Program-made: the position numbers and the translations under genes
Shown: positions 1-5,231 of the stretch, piece by piece
Numbering within the stretch: position 1 is the stretch's first letter
Layout of the letters: every line of letters starts with the position of its first letter
Origin: Sphingomonadales bacterium
GTDB taxonomy: Bacteria; Pseudomonadota; Alphaproteobacteria; Sphingomonadales; Sphingomonadaceae
Length of the DNA: 6,287 bases
Direction of reading: 5' to 3'
NCBI GenBank assembly: GCA_024636595.1
Contig: JAGXGT010000115.1
Span: forward strand, 1 to 6,287
The notes under the pieces: generated by a model
Database searches by the model: none
Told to the model about the DNA's origin: nothing
What the model saw: only the letters and a program-made list of their open reading frames with translations

Positions 1-881
1 ATCTGGCGGATCACATCGACCGCGTCGACGCCGTCCAGCAATTGCGCGGTAACCGTCGAGGTCATCTGGTGGATGGTCGGATAGCTCTCGACATGGAACA
101 GTTCGGGCACCTTGACGCTGCCTTGCTGCGCCACCCGCGACAGGTCGTTGCGCAGCAGATCGACGATCATCAGATTTTCGGCGCGCTGTTTGGGATCGCC
201 GAGCATTTGCGCCTGCACTGCGGCATCCGCTTCCGGATCGGCCACCCGCGCCGCGGTGCCCTTCATCGGCCTGGCGGTGATCCGGCCGTCTTTCAGCGCA
301 AAGAAAAGCTCCGGCGAGAAAGACAGCATCCAGTTTGTCCCGTCAAACACCACGCCGCCATAGCCGGCCTGCGCCCTGCCCCTTATCGCCGCATAAAGCG
401 CCAAAGGATGCCCAGAAAAGTCCATTTCTGCGCGAAAAGTGAGGTTTGCCTGATAGATATCGCCGGAAATGATATAATTTTGTACCTTTTCGAACGCCGC
501 ATCATAGGCCTCGCGTGACACCAGAGGGTCGAGCCGGCCAAGCCAGGCGCCGTTGCGGTCGGGCAGAGAGTCCATCACATCATCCGCGCTAATCTCTTTG
601 TAATCCTTGAATATTCCAAACCAGGCCAATGGTGTGGGCAAATCCGCCGGCATTTTGTCCCGCAACCGCTCCTCCAGCGCCAACCCCGCCTCATAAGCGA
701 GATAGCCCGCAACATGCCGCCCCGCCGATCGCGCCCGCGACAGAGCGGCAAAACATGCTTCCAATTCTTCCATTTTGTCGGCCCGGACAACCGCCACCGG
801 ATCCCGGTAAAGCCGCGCCGGAGCGGCACCGGTGGCTCTCGCATCGTCGAGCAGAATAAAAGGACTATCAGCAGAAAACAT
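1..881 (-). CDS. pabB: aminodeoxychorismate synthase component I (PabB), 3' end cut by window edge
   Basis: The protein converts chorismate, with ammonia from a glutaminase partner, to 4-amino-4-deoxychorismate, the precursor of p-aminobenzoate and folate; it is cytoplasmic. I translated it by hand: 293 residues are visible before the left edge, with no stop. Family motifs seen are GDIYQANLTF (residues 140-149), SFSPELFF (187-194), RPMKGTA (204-210), KQRAENLMIVDLLRNDL (231-247) and VESYPTIHQMTSTV (264-277). Lys207 in MKGT is the residue that separates aminodeoxychorismate synthases (PIKGT) from anthranilate synthases (PIAGT), so TrpE is unlikely. The ATG at 881-879 is chosen because a purine-rich AGAGGGGG lies just upstream of it. 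The C-terminal part of the chorismate-binding domain is off-window, and a fused PabC lyase domain, found in some relatives, cannot be excluded. It is divergent from the S9 peptidase gene. Confidence 0.93.
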   Translation of the reverse strand, partial: MFSADSPFILLDDARATGAAPARLYRDPVAVVRADKMEELEACFAALSRARSAGRHVAGYLAYEAGLALEERLRDKMPADLPTPLAWFGIFKDYKEISADDVMDSLPDRNGAWLGRLDPLVSREAYDAAFEKVQNYIISGDIYQANLTFRAEMDFSGHPLALYAAIRGRAQAGYGGVVFDGTNWMLSFSPELFFALKDGRITARPMKGTAARVADPEADAAVQAQMLGDPKQRAENLMIVDLLRNDLSRVAQQGSVKVPELFHVESYPTIHQMTSTVTAQLLDGVDAVDVIRQ

Positions 882-893
882 GGCCCCCTCTAA

Positions 894-922
894 TTGCTTT
901 TGTCCCGCTTCGTCCATAAACA
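894..922 (+). promoter_or_regulatory. weak candidate promoter for the S9 peptidase gene
   Basis: TTGCTT at 894-899 and TAAACA at 917-922 are 17 bp apart, which fits a sigma-70-type promoter, but the -10 match is poor (three of six). The 69-bp divergent gap between pabB (ends 881) and the peptidase start (951) must hold promoters for one or both genes, and this is the best pair I can see on the plus strand. I saw no convincing minus-strand promoter for pabB. Confidence 0.2.
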
Positions 923-950
923 TCGCACAACAGAACAACGGGATGAGTTT

Positions 951-2888
951 ATGATACGCAAATGGTCGGCCGGGATGATGATGGCTGTAACGATGATCGC
1001 CGGGCCAGCGCTGGCTCAGGATGCCGCGCCCAAGCCGCCAGCCCTGGTCGCCGATCAGATCCCCGCCGTACCGCTGGACATGGTCGAACGAACTCGCCCC
1101 TATATGGAATATCGCACCGCCAGCTTTGTCGACTGGGACCCGAAAAGCGGCGCGATGCTGGTGTCGACTCGCTTTGCCGATACCAGCCAGCTGCACCGCG
1201 TCGCGGCGCCGATGCGGCAGCGGGAGCAGCTGACCTTTGGTAGCGAGCCGGTCTACTCAGCCCGCTACGCACCTGACGGTTCGGCGCTGTTGTTCGAGAA
1301 AGACAGCGGCGGCAACGAGGTCGACCAGATCTATGCGCTGACCAACGGTCGTCCCGAAATGCTCACCGACGGCACCAGCCGGAACAGCCTTGGCCCTTGG
1401 TCGAGCAGCGGCAAGCTGGTCGCTTTTGGCTCGAACAAGCGGACCGGGCTTTACAATGACATCTATCTGATGAACCCGGCCAGCCCGGACAGCGCCAAGA
1501 TGCTGATCGCGTCGACCGGCGGCGGCTGGTTTCCGATCGACTTTTCGCCGGATGACAAGCAGTTGCTGGTGTTCAACTATGTTTCGGTGTCCGACAATCA
1601 GCTGTATCTGATTGATATTGCAAAGGGCACATCGCGCAAGCTGACCGACAGCAACAAGCCGGTCGGCTATGACGGGCTGAAATTCGCGCCCGACGGCAGG
1701 CTCTGGGCGGCCTCGGACGATGGCAGTGATGTCAAACGGCTCGGCGTGCTCAATCTGGAAACATCTTTGTTCGAACCTCTGGTCGACGAGAAAATCTGGG
1801 ATATCACCGATTTCGATATCAGCAAGGATGGCCGCTGGATCGCCTTTGAAGTCAATCAGGCCGGCCGGTCGGTGCTGAAATTCTATGACGTGCAGAACCG
1901 CACCGTTCGCAGCGTCGACGCCTTGCCCGCCGGGGTGATCAGCGGTGTCACATTTGCGCCGTGGGGCGAACTCGGCATCACCCTGAACAGCAACCAGACC
2001 GGCACCGATGCCTATAGCGTCAACCCGGAGACGCTGGCGGTCACGCGCTGGACCAAGAGCGAGACCGGCGGCCTCGACAGCGCCGCCAATGTCGCGCCGG
2101 AACTGATCGAGATCGAGAGCTTCGATGGCGAAAAAATGTCCGGGTTTCTCTATCGGCCCGATCCGGTCCGGCACAAGGGCAGACGGCCGCTGATCATCAG
2201 CATCCACGGCGGCCCGGAAGGTCAGGCGACACCGCAGTTTCTGGGGCGGAACAATTATCTGGTCAACGAGCTGGGTATTGCCCTGTTCTACCCCAATGTT
2301 CGCGGATCGACCGGCTTTGGCAAACGGTTCGTCGCGCTCGATAACGGCCCGTGGTTACGGGAGAATAGCGTGCTCGATATCGGCGCCTTTCTCGACCAGC
2401 TCCGCGGTGACCGGACAATTGATCGCAAGCGTATCGCCGTCACCGGCGGCAGCTATGGCGGCTATATGACCCTGGCTTCGATGCTGCGTTATGGCGAACG
2501 ACTCAAGGCCGGGCTGGAAGTCGTCGGCATTTCCAATTTCGTCACGTTTCTGGAGAATACGCAGGCCTATCGCCGCGATCTTCGGCGAGTCGAATATGGC
2601 GATGAGCGCGATCCCGAACAGCGTGCCAAGCTGGGGGAGATCAGTCCGCTGGTTCGGGCGAGCGAAATACCGATCCCTCTGATGGTCGTCACCGGCGAAA
2701 ATGACCCGCGCGTCCCGGCCAGTGAAGCCGACCAGATCGTCTCCGCGGTTCGCGCCAACGGTCGCCCCGCCTGGCATCTGCTGGCACAGAATGAGGGCCA
2801 TGGCTTCCGCAAAAAGGCCAATGCCGATTATCAGTTCTGGGCGAGCTTGCTGTTCTGGCAGAAATATCTGCTCGACGAGACGAAATAG
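951..2888 (+). CDS. secreted S9 (prolyl oligopeptidase family) serine peptidase
   Basis: This is a probable periplasmic serine peptidase that trims peptides, 645 residues. Residues 1-22 form a Sec signal peptide (MIRKW, hydrophobic stretch, then ALA before Gln23). About 40-375 is a beta-propeller with repeated YAPDG, FSPDD, FAPDG and ISKDG motifs, about seven blades. About 400-640 is the alpha/beta-hydrolase domain: HGGPEG (419-424) at the oxyanion region, PNVRGSTGFG (448-457), nucleophile Ser501 in GGSYGGY, Asp585 in GENDPRVP and His617 in NEGHGF, so the catalytic triad is complete. The ATG at 951 is preferred over an upstream TTG at 894, because it directly precedes the signal peptide and has a GGATGAG ribosome-binding sequence at 941-947. 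The HGGP form resembles dipeptidyl or acylaminoacyl peptidases (S9B/S9C); the exact specificity cannot be read. No clear terminator follows, so transcription may continue into the LuxR gene. Confidence 0.93.
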   Translation: MIRKWSAGMMMAVTMIAGPALAQDAAPKPPALVADQIPAVPLDMVERTRPYMEYRTASFVDWDPKSGAMLVSTRFADTSQLHRVAAPMRQREQLTFGSEPVYSARYAPDGSALLFEKDSGGNEVDQIYALTNGRPEMLTDGTSRNSLGPWSSSGKLVAFGSNKRTGLYNDIYLMNPASPDSAKMLIASTGGGWFPIDFSPDDKQLLVFNYVSVSDNQLYLIDIAKGTSRKLTDSNKPVGYDGLKFAPDGRLWAASDDGSDVKRLGVLNLETSLFEPLVDEKIWDITDFDISKDGRWIAFEVNQAGRSVLKFYDVQNRTVRSVDALPAGVISGVTFAPWGELGITLNSNQTGTDAYSVNPETLAVTRWTKSETGGLDSAANVAPELIEIESFDGEKMSGFLYRPDPVRHKGRRPLIISIHGGPEGQATPQFLGRNNYLVNELGIALFYPNVRGSTGFGKRFVALDNGPWLRENSVLDIGAFLDQLRGDRTIDRKRIAVTGGSYGGYMTLASMLRYGERLKAGLEVVGISNFVTFLENTQAYRRDLRRVEYGDERDPEQRAKLGEISPLVRASEIPIPLMVVTGENDPRVPASEADQIVSAVRANGRPAWHLLAQNEGHGFRKKANADYQFWASLLFWQKYLLDETK

Positions 2889-2910
2889 CGATGGGGTCTC
2901 CGGCACTATC

Positions 2911-2955
2911 ATGAACGCGGACGCCATCCACCTAAAGCCAGCCGGTGCGGACTGA
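2911..2955 (+). CDS. possible 14-residue leader ORF before the LuxR gene
   Basis: An ATG at 2911 opens a short frame encoding MNADAIHLKPAGAD, ending in TGA at 2953-2955, two bases before the ATG of the LuxR-type gene. The spacing would allow ribosomes finishing the short ORF to reinitiate at the regulator, whose own ribosome-binding sequence is weak. There is no good Shine-Dalgarno sequence at the usual distance for the short ORF (GGGG lies about 14 bases upstream), so chance is a real possibility. No homologous leader peptide is known to me. Confidence 0.2.
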   Translation: MNADAIHLKPAGAD

Positions 2956-2957
2956 CA

Positions 2958-3383
2958 ATGCCGCGGTCAATGGCGCAGATGGTTGTTGTCTATGCGCTAG
3001 CTCTCGCGGCAACCGGCTTTGCTCTGGAGTGGTTGCAATATAAATATTTTACCAAAGTCTATTCGATCGAAATTTATGTCGTGGCGATCGCGCTCGGCTT
3101 TGCGGCGCTTGGCATCTGGATTGGCAACAGGCTGACAGTACAAAAACCGCGAGCACCGTTTGACCGGAATGTTGCGGCGCTTCAGTCGCTCGGAATATCG
3201 GAGCGGGAACTTGAAGTATTGGAAGCACTGGCGGGTGGGCAATCCAACAAGGAAATTGCCCGGACGCTGGCGATCTCGCCCAACACGGTCAAGACCCATA
3301 TCGCGCGCCTCTATGCCAAACTGCAGGTCAGTGGCCGGGTGCGGGCGATCGAGGAGGCGCGGAGCCTGCATCTCATCCCCTGA
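2958..3383 (+). CDS. membrane-anchored LuxR-type transcriptional regulator (no receiver domain)
   Basis: The 141-residue protein has two hydrophobic segments (about 7-24 and 37-57), a short linker with basic residues (58-70), then a LuxR-type helix-turn-helix (about 76-139). The DNA-binding part is typical: LSERELEVL-like start (LGISERELEVLEAL, 78-91), SNKEIARTLAI (96-106) and the recognition helix SPNTVKTHIARLYAKL (107-122). With no receiver, PAS or autoinducer domain, the membrane part is the only candidate sensor or docking surface. Both ends of the hairpin are predicted to face the cytoplasm. The start at 2958 lacks a strong ribosome-binding site; Met5 (2970) and Met8 (2979) are alternatives that shorten only the tail before the first helix. 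It is followed by a DUF4199-type membrane protein and a VOC protein, likely co-transcribed. Target genes are unknown; autoregulation or regulation of the next two genes is inference. Confidence 0.88.
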   Translation: MPRSMAQMVVVYALALAATGFALEWLQYKYFTKVYSIEIYVVAIALGFAALGIWIGNRLTVQKPRAPFDRNVAALQSLGISERELEVLEALAGGQSNKEIARTLAISPNTVKTHIARLYAKLQVSGRVRAIEEARSLHLIP

Positions 3384-3387
3384 TATT

Positions 3388-3439
3388 TCCGGGTGATTGT
3401 GGCCCAGTCACCCGTCCGGGTGATTTCCAAGCGACGGGT
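3388..3439 (+). promoter_or_regulatory. nested inverted and direct repeats with mutually exclusive stems
   Basis: The 11-base sequence TCCGGGTGATT occurs twice (3388-3398 and 3415-3425). Between the copies, TCACCCG (3408-3414) is the reverse complement of CGGGTGA in both. It can pair with the first copy (3390-3396, 7 bp, 11-base loop) or, as TCACCC, with the second (3418-3423, 6 bp, 4-base loop). A third choice is ACCCGTC (3410-3416) with GACGGGT (3433-3439), again 7 bp. All three share the central strand, so only one can form at a time. It lies between the LuxR stop and the DUF4199 start. No long T-run follows, so it is not a classical intrinsic terminator. It may be an RNA switch or a repeated protein-binding site. 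Confidence 0.45.
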
Positions 3440-3452
3440 TTGATGCCATAAT
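3424..3452 (+). promoter_or_regulatory. candidate promoter overlapping the apparent DUF4199 start codon
   Basis: TTTCCA at 3424-3429 (four of six matches to TTGACA) and CATAAT at 3447-3452 (five of six to TATAAT) are separated by 17 bp. If used, transcription would begin near 3459, downstream of the ATG at 3451, so translation would have to start later, as the Shine-Dalgarno sequence at 3465-3471 also suggests. This is seen in sequence only; alphaproteobacterial promoters are variable and such matches arise by chance. Confidence 0.25.
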
Positions 3453-4014
3453 GGCCGCAAGAACGGGAGGGAAAATCATACAGAAAATCGCAATAACTTA
3501 CGGAATATTGTCCGGAACGATTACAATAGTGACATTAATCCTCGGTCTGGCGGTCAGTGATGGCGGCAGCTTTCTGTCTTCCGAAACCTTCGGTTATCTG
3601 ACCATGCTGGTCGCGCTGTCGATGATCTTTATCGGCATCAAGCGCTATCGCGATCAGGAACTGGCCGGGGTGATCCGGTTTCTGCCGGCCTTTGCCATGG
3701 GTCTCGCCATCGCTGTCATCGCCGGGATTATCTATACGGTCGTCTGGGAATTCTATTTGATGGTCACCGGCTATGACTTTATCGAAAGCTATGTGAACGC
3801 TGCGATCGAGGCGAAACGCGGCGTGAAACTGCCAGCAGAAAAACTGGCGCAGGACATTGCCGCGCTGGAAGAGATGCGCTCCGATTACGGCAAAATCTAT
3901 ATCAGCATGCCGATGACCTTTCTCGAGATTTTTCCGGTTGGACTGGTCATCGCACTGATTTCTGCGGCAGTGCTCAGAAACCCGAAGATCCTGCCCGCCC
4001 GTCAAACATCATGA
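3451..4014 (+). CDS. DUF4199-type integral membrane protein
   Basis: The protein has 187 residues from the ATG at 3451. Four hydrophobic segments are visible: about 11-34, 44-64, 75-103 and 149-175. A polar, helical stretch lies between the third and fourth (about 110-148, rich in Glu, Lys and Ala). The opening KIAITYGILSG and this four-helix pattern with a long third loop resemble DUF4199 proteins; function of that family is not known to me. It follows the membrane-anchored LuxR gene by 67 bp and precedes the VOC gene by 15 bp, so a shared operon and a physical partnership with the regulator in the membrane are plausible. The start is uncertain: the ATG at 3451 lacks a well-spaced ribosome-binding site, while GGGAGGG (3465-3471) is ideally placed for the ATA codon at 3478. 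The hydrophobic core is unaffected by this choice. Confidence 0.8.
   Translation: MAARTGGKIIQKIAITYGILSGTITIVTLILGLAVSDGGSFLSSETFGYLTMLVALSMIFIGIKRYRDQELAGVIRFLPAFAMGLAIAVIAGIIYTVVWEFYLMVTGYDFIESYVNAAIEAKRGVKLPAEKLAQDIAALEEMRSDYGKIYISMPMTFLEIFPVGLVIALISAAVLRNPKILPARQTS
3465..3471 (+). promoter_or_regulatory. strong Shine-Dalgarno-like GGGAGGG inside the apparent start region of the DUF4199 gene
   Basis: GGGAGGG lies six bases before the in-frame ATA at 3478-3480, the position where DUF4199 proteins would be expected to begin (next residues QKIAITYG). No ATG, GTG or TTG is at that distance. Either translation begins at the upstream ATG (3451), or a rare ATA start is used, or the base at 3480 differs from an ancestral G. 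Confidence 0.35.
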
Positions 4015-4018
4015 CAAT

Positions 4019-4022
4019 GGAG
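4019..4022 (+). promoter_or_regulatory. ribosome-binding site that decides the VOC gene start
   Basis: GGAG at 4019-4022 lies one base before the ATG at 4024 but seven bases before the ATG at 4030. The second spacing is normal, so translation most likely starts at 4030, giving the N-terminus MKLGAFSISLSVKD. Confidence 0.6.
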
Positions 4023-4029
4023 AATGACA

Positions 4030-4398
4030 ATGAAACTCGGAGCCTTTTCGATAAGCCTGTCGGTCAAGGATATCGCTCGTTCGAAAGCTTTTTACGAGCA
4101 GCTCGGCTTTACCAAATTTCATGGTGAGGAAGACCAGAAATGGCTGATGCTGAAAAACGGCGAGACGGTGATCGGTCTGTTCGAAGGGATGTTCCCCACG
4201 AACATGCTGACCTTCAACCCGGGCTGGGATCAGGATGCGCAAAATATCGATGATTTTGACGATGTCCGCGCTATTCAGGCATCATTGCTCGCCGCGGGCG
4301 TGGAACTCGACAGTCAGACTGAAGGCAAAGAGGGTCCGGTCAGCATCATGCTGACCGATCCCGATGGCAATCCGATCCTGATCGACCAGCATCGCTGA
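4030..4398 (+). CDS. VOC-family (glyoxalase/bleomycin-resistance fold) protein
   Basis: A single-domain vicinal-oxygen-chelate protein of 122 residues, likely cytoplasmic and dimeric as is usual in the family. The N-terminal strand and helix SISLSVKDIARSKAFYEQLGF (7-27), WLMLKNGETVIGLFEG (38-53) and the closing DPDGNPILIDQH (110-121) are typical of the fold. The usual first-strand metal ligand His is replaced by Ser7, and the Glu expected in the last strand (DPDGNxIEL) is Leu117, so a metal-dependent glyoxalase or dioxygenase activity is doubtful. Asp119 and His121 might serve other roles. The gene begins 15 bases after the DUF4199 stop and is probably in the same operon. It ends four bases from the stop of the convergent crotonase gene. 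The family includes proteins with no assigned substrate, and I cannot name one here. Confidence 0.85.
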   Translation: MKLGAFSISLSVKDIARSKAFYEQLGFTKFHGEEDQKWLMLKNGETVIGLFEGMFPTNMLTFNPGWDQDAQNIDDFDDVRAIQASLLAAGVELDSQTEGKEGPVSIMLTDPDGNPILIDQHR

Positions 4399-4402
4399 GC
4401 GG

Positions 4403-5089
4403 CTAATTTCTTAGATTGGGGTGGTTGCCGATGCTCGCCCGGATCGCGTCCAGCGCCGGCATGCGCATCGCCGACTTCTGATAGGCATAGGCATGGCCCG
4501 GCAGCTTGGCGAGTTGGCCGGCGATCGCGGTTGCGGTGCTGACCACCTTGTCCGGTTCGACCAGCATATCGAGATAGCCGGCTTCGACAGCACCCTTAGG
4601 ATCATAGATGAACGCCTGAATCATCGCACGGGTCTGGTGCAGCGGGCTGAGCCGGTCGCGCGCCAGTTCGACCGCGAACACCGGCAGCGTCATGCCGGTG
4701 ATCGATTCATTGGCGCCCAGTTTATATTCGCCTGCTGCCCCGATCCGGGTATCGCAGGCCATCAGCAGGAACACGCCCATGGCAATGGCGTGGCCAGTAC
4801 AGGCAGCCACTACCGGAAGCGGGCCACCGTAGAGACGGAGCACCAGTTCCGAAGCACGGTCGAGCAAACGGACAGAATCGTCGCGGGTAAAGCTGCCCAT
4901 CATGCCGAGATCGAAGCCGCCGGAGAAACGGCCTTCGCGGCCAGCCAGCACGATCGCCTTGGCCTCGGCCTCGGCTTTGTCGAGCGCTTCGTTGAGCGCC
5001 TCCATCAGTTCGAAATTAACGGCATTGGCCTTGCCATCGTCCAAGGTGATCAGGGCCACATCATTCTGGATATCGACGGAAATGCTCAT
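4403..5089 (-). CDS. crotonase-fold / enoyl-CoA hydratase-isomerase family protein
   Basis: A 228-residue crotonase-superfamily protein, shorter than the usual 255-265. Visible motifs: NAVNFELMEALNEALD (22-37), the first oxyanion-hole region GREGRFSGGFDLGMM (50-64) and the second GHAIAMGVFLLMACD (99-113). Aligned by eye to rat enoyl-CoA hydratase, Glu128 (ANES) matches Glu164, but the position of Glu144 is Phe107. A standard two-glutamate hydration of enoyl-CoA is therefore unlikely; an isomerase, thioesterase or hydrolase type of CoA chemistry is possible. The short C-terminus suggests loss of part of the trimerisation helices. The ATG at 5089-5087 has AAGGA about ten bases upstream. Transcription probably starts from the TTGACC promoter upstream, under a regulator binding the palindrome at 5112-5129. 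It is convergent with the VOC gene with a four-base gap and no terminator between them. Confidence 0.9.
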   Translation of the reverse strand: MSISVDIQNDVALITLDDGKANAVNFELMEALNEALDKAEAEAKAIVLAGREGRFSGGFDLGMMGSFTRDDSVRLLDRASELVLRLYGGPLPVVAACTGHAIAMGVFLLMACDTRIGAAGEYKLGANESITGMTLPVFAVELARDRLSPLHQTRAMIQAFIYDPKGAVEAGYLDMLVEPDKVVSTATAIAGQLAKLPGHAYAYQKSAMRMPALDAIRASIGNHPNLRN

Positions 5090-5111
5090 TGTCTGTTTTC
5101 CTTAGGATCAA

Positions 5112-5129
5112 TTTAATCGATCAATTAAA
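5112..5129. promoter_or_regulatory. 18-bp near-palindromic operator candidate
   Basis: TTTAATCGATCAATTAAA is symmetric about GATC except for one base pair. GATCAATT also occurs as a direct repeat at 5107-5114 and 5119-5126. The element lies 23 bases before the crotonase start and touches the putative -10 box, the usual position for a repressor site. Its size and symmetry suit a dimeric TetR- or MarR-like regulator; no such regulator gene is in the window. Confidence 0.5.
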
Positions 5130-5155
5130 CCTATGGCGAAAAATGCCCAGGTCAA
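5128..5155 (-). promoter_or_regulatory. candidate promoter for the crotonase gene
   Basis: Reading the minus strand, TTGACC (5155-5150) matches the -35 consensus in five of six positions. After a 16-bp spacer, TAGGTT (5133-5128) is a weak -10. The -10 box overlaps the end of the near-palindrome, which would place the operator across the transcription start. The 142-bp gap 5090-5231 holds no other feature I can support; no terminator for the upstream gene is evident. Confidence 0.4.
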
Positions 5156-5231
5156 TCGAAAAATTCGCGTGAAAATCGCTAAAAACCAATGAAATATGCG
5201 CCAAGGCAGGCAGGCCGTAACGGCAGATCGT

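Noticed and set aside
943..954. Mini-ORF ATG AGT TTA TGA overlapping the peptidase start, and ATG CCA TAA at 3443-3451 overlapping the DUF4199 ATG.
   Set aside because: Two- or three-codon frames arise often by chance; the first overlaps the ribosome-binding sequence and neither has its own.
1257..2207. A 316-codon open frame on the minus strand inside the S9 peptidase gene.
   Set aside because: It is antisense to a gene with a complete catalytic triad and propeller, shows no recognisable domain, and long antisense frames are common opposite GC-rich coding sequence.
2886..2958. The LuxR gene is in the same frame as the S9 peptidase, with 23 sense codons between the TAG and the ATG, hinting at stop-codon readthrough to a fusion.
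   Set aside because: Sharing a frame has a one-in-three chance. A readthrough product would join a secreted peptidase to a cytoplasmic DNA-binding domain, which makes no sense, and no readthrough signal is evident.
3408..3426. Intrinsic terminator after the LuxR gene (AGTCACCC GTCC GGGTGATT hairpin).
   Set aside because: The stem is short and followed by only three T residues, so termination is not well supported; the element is listed as regulatory instead.
4421..5116. A 231-codon plus-strand frame opposite the crotonase gene.
   Set aside because: It is the antisense shadow of a clear crotonase; its translation shows no domain.
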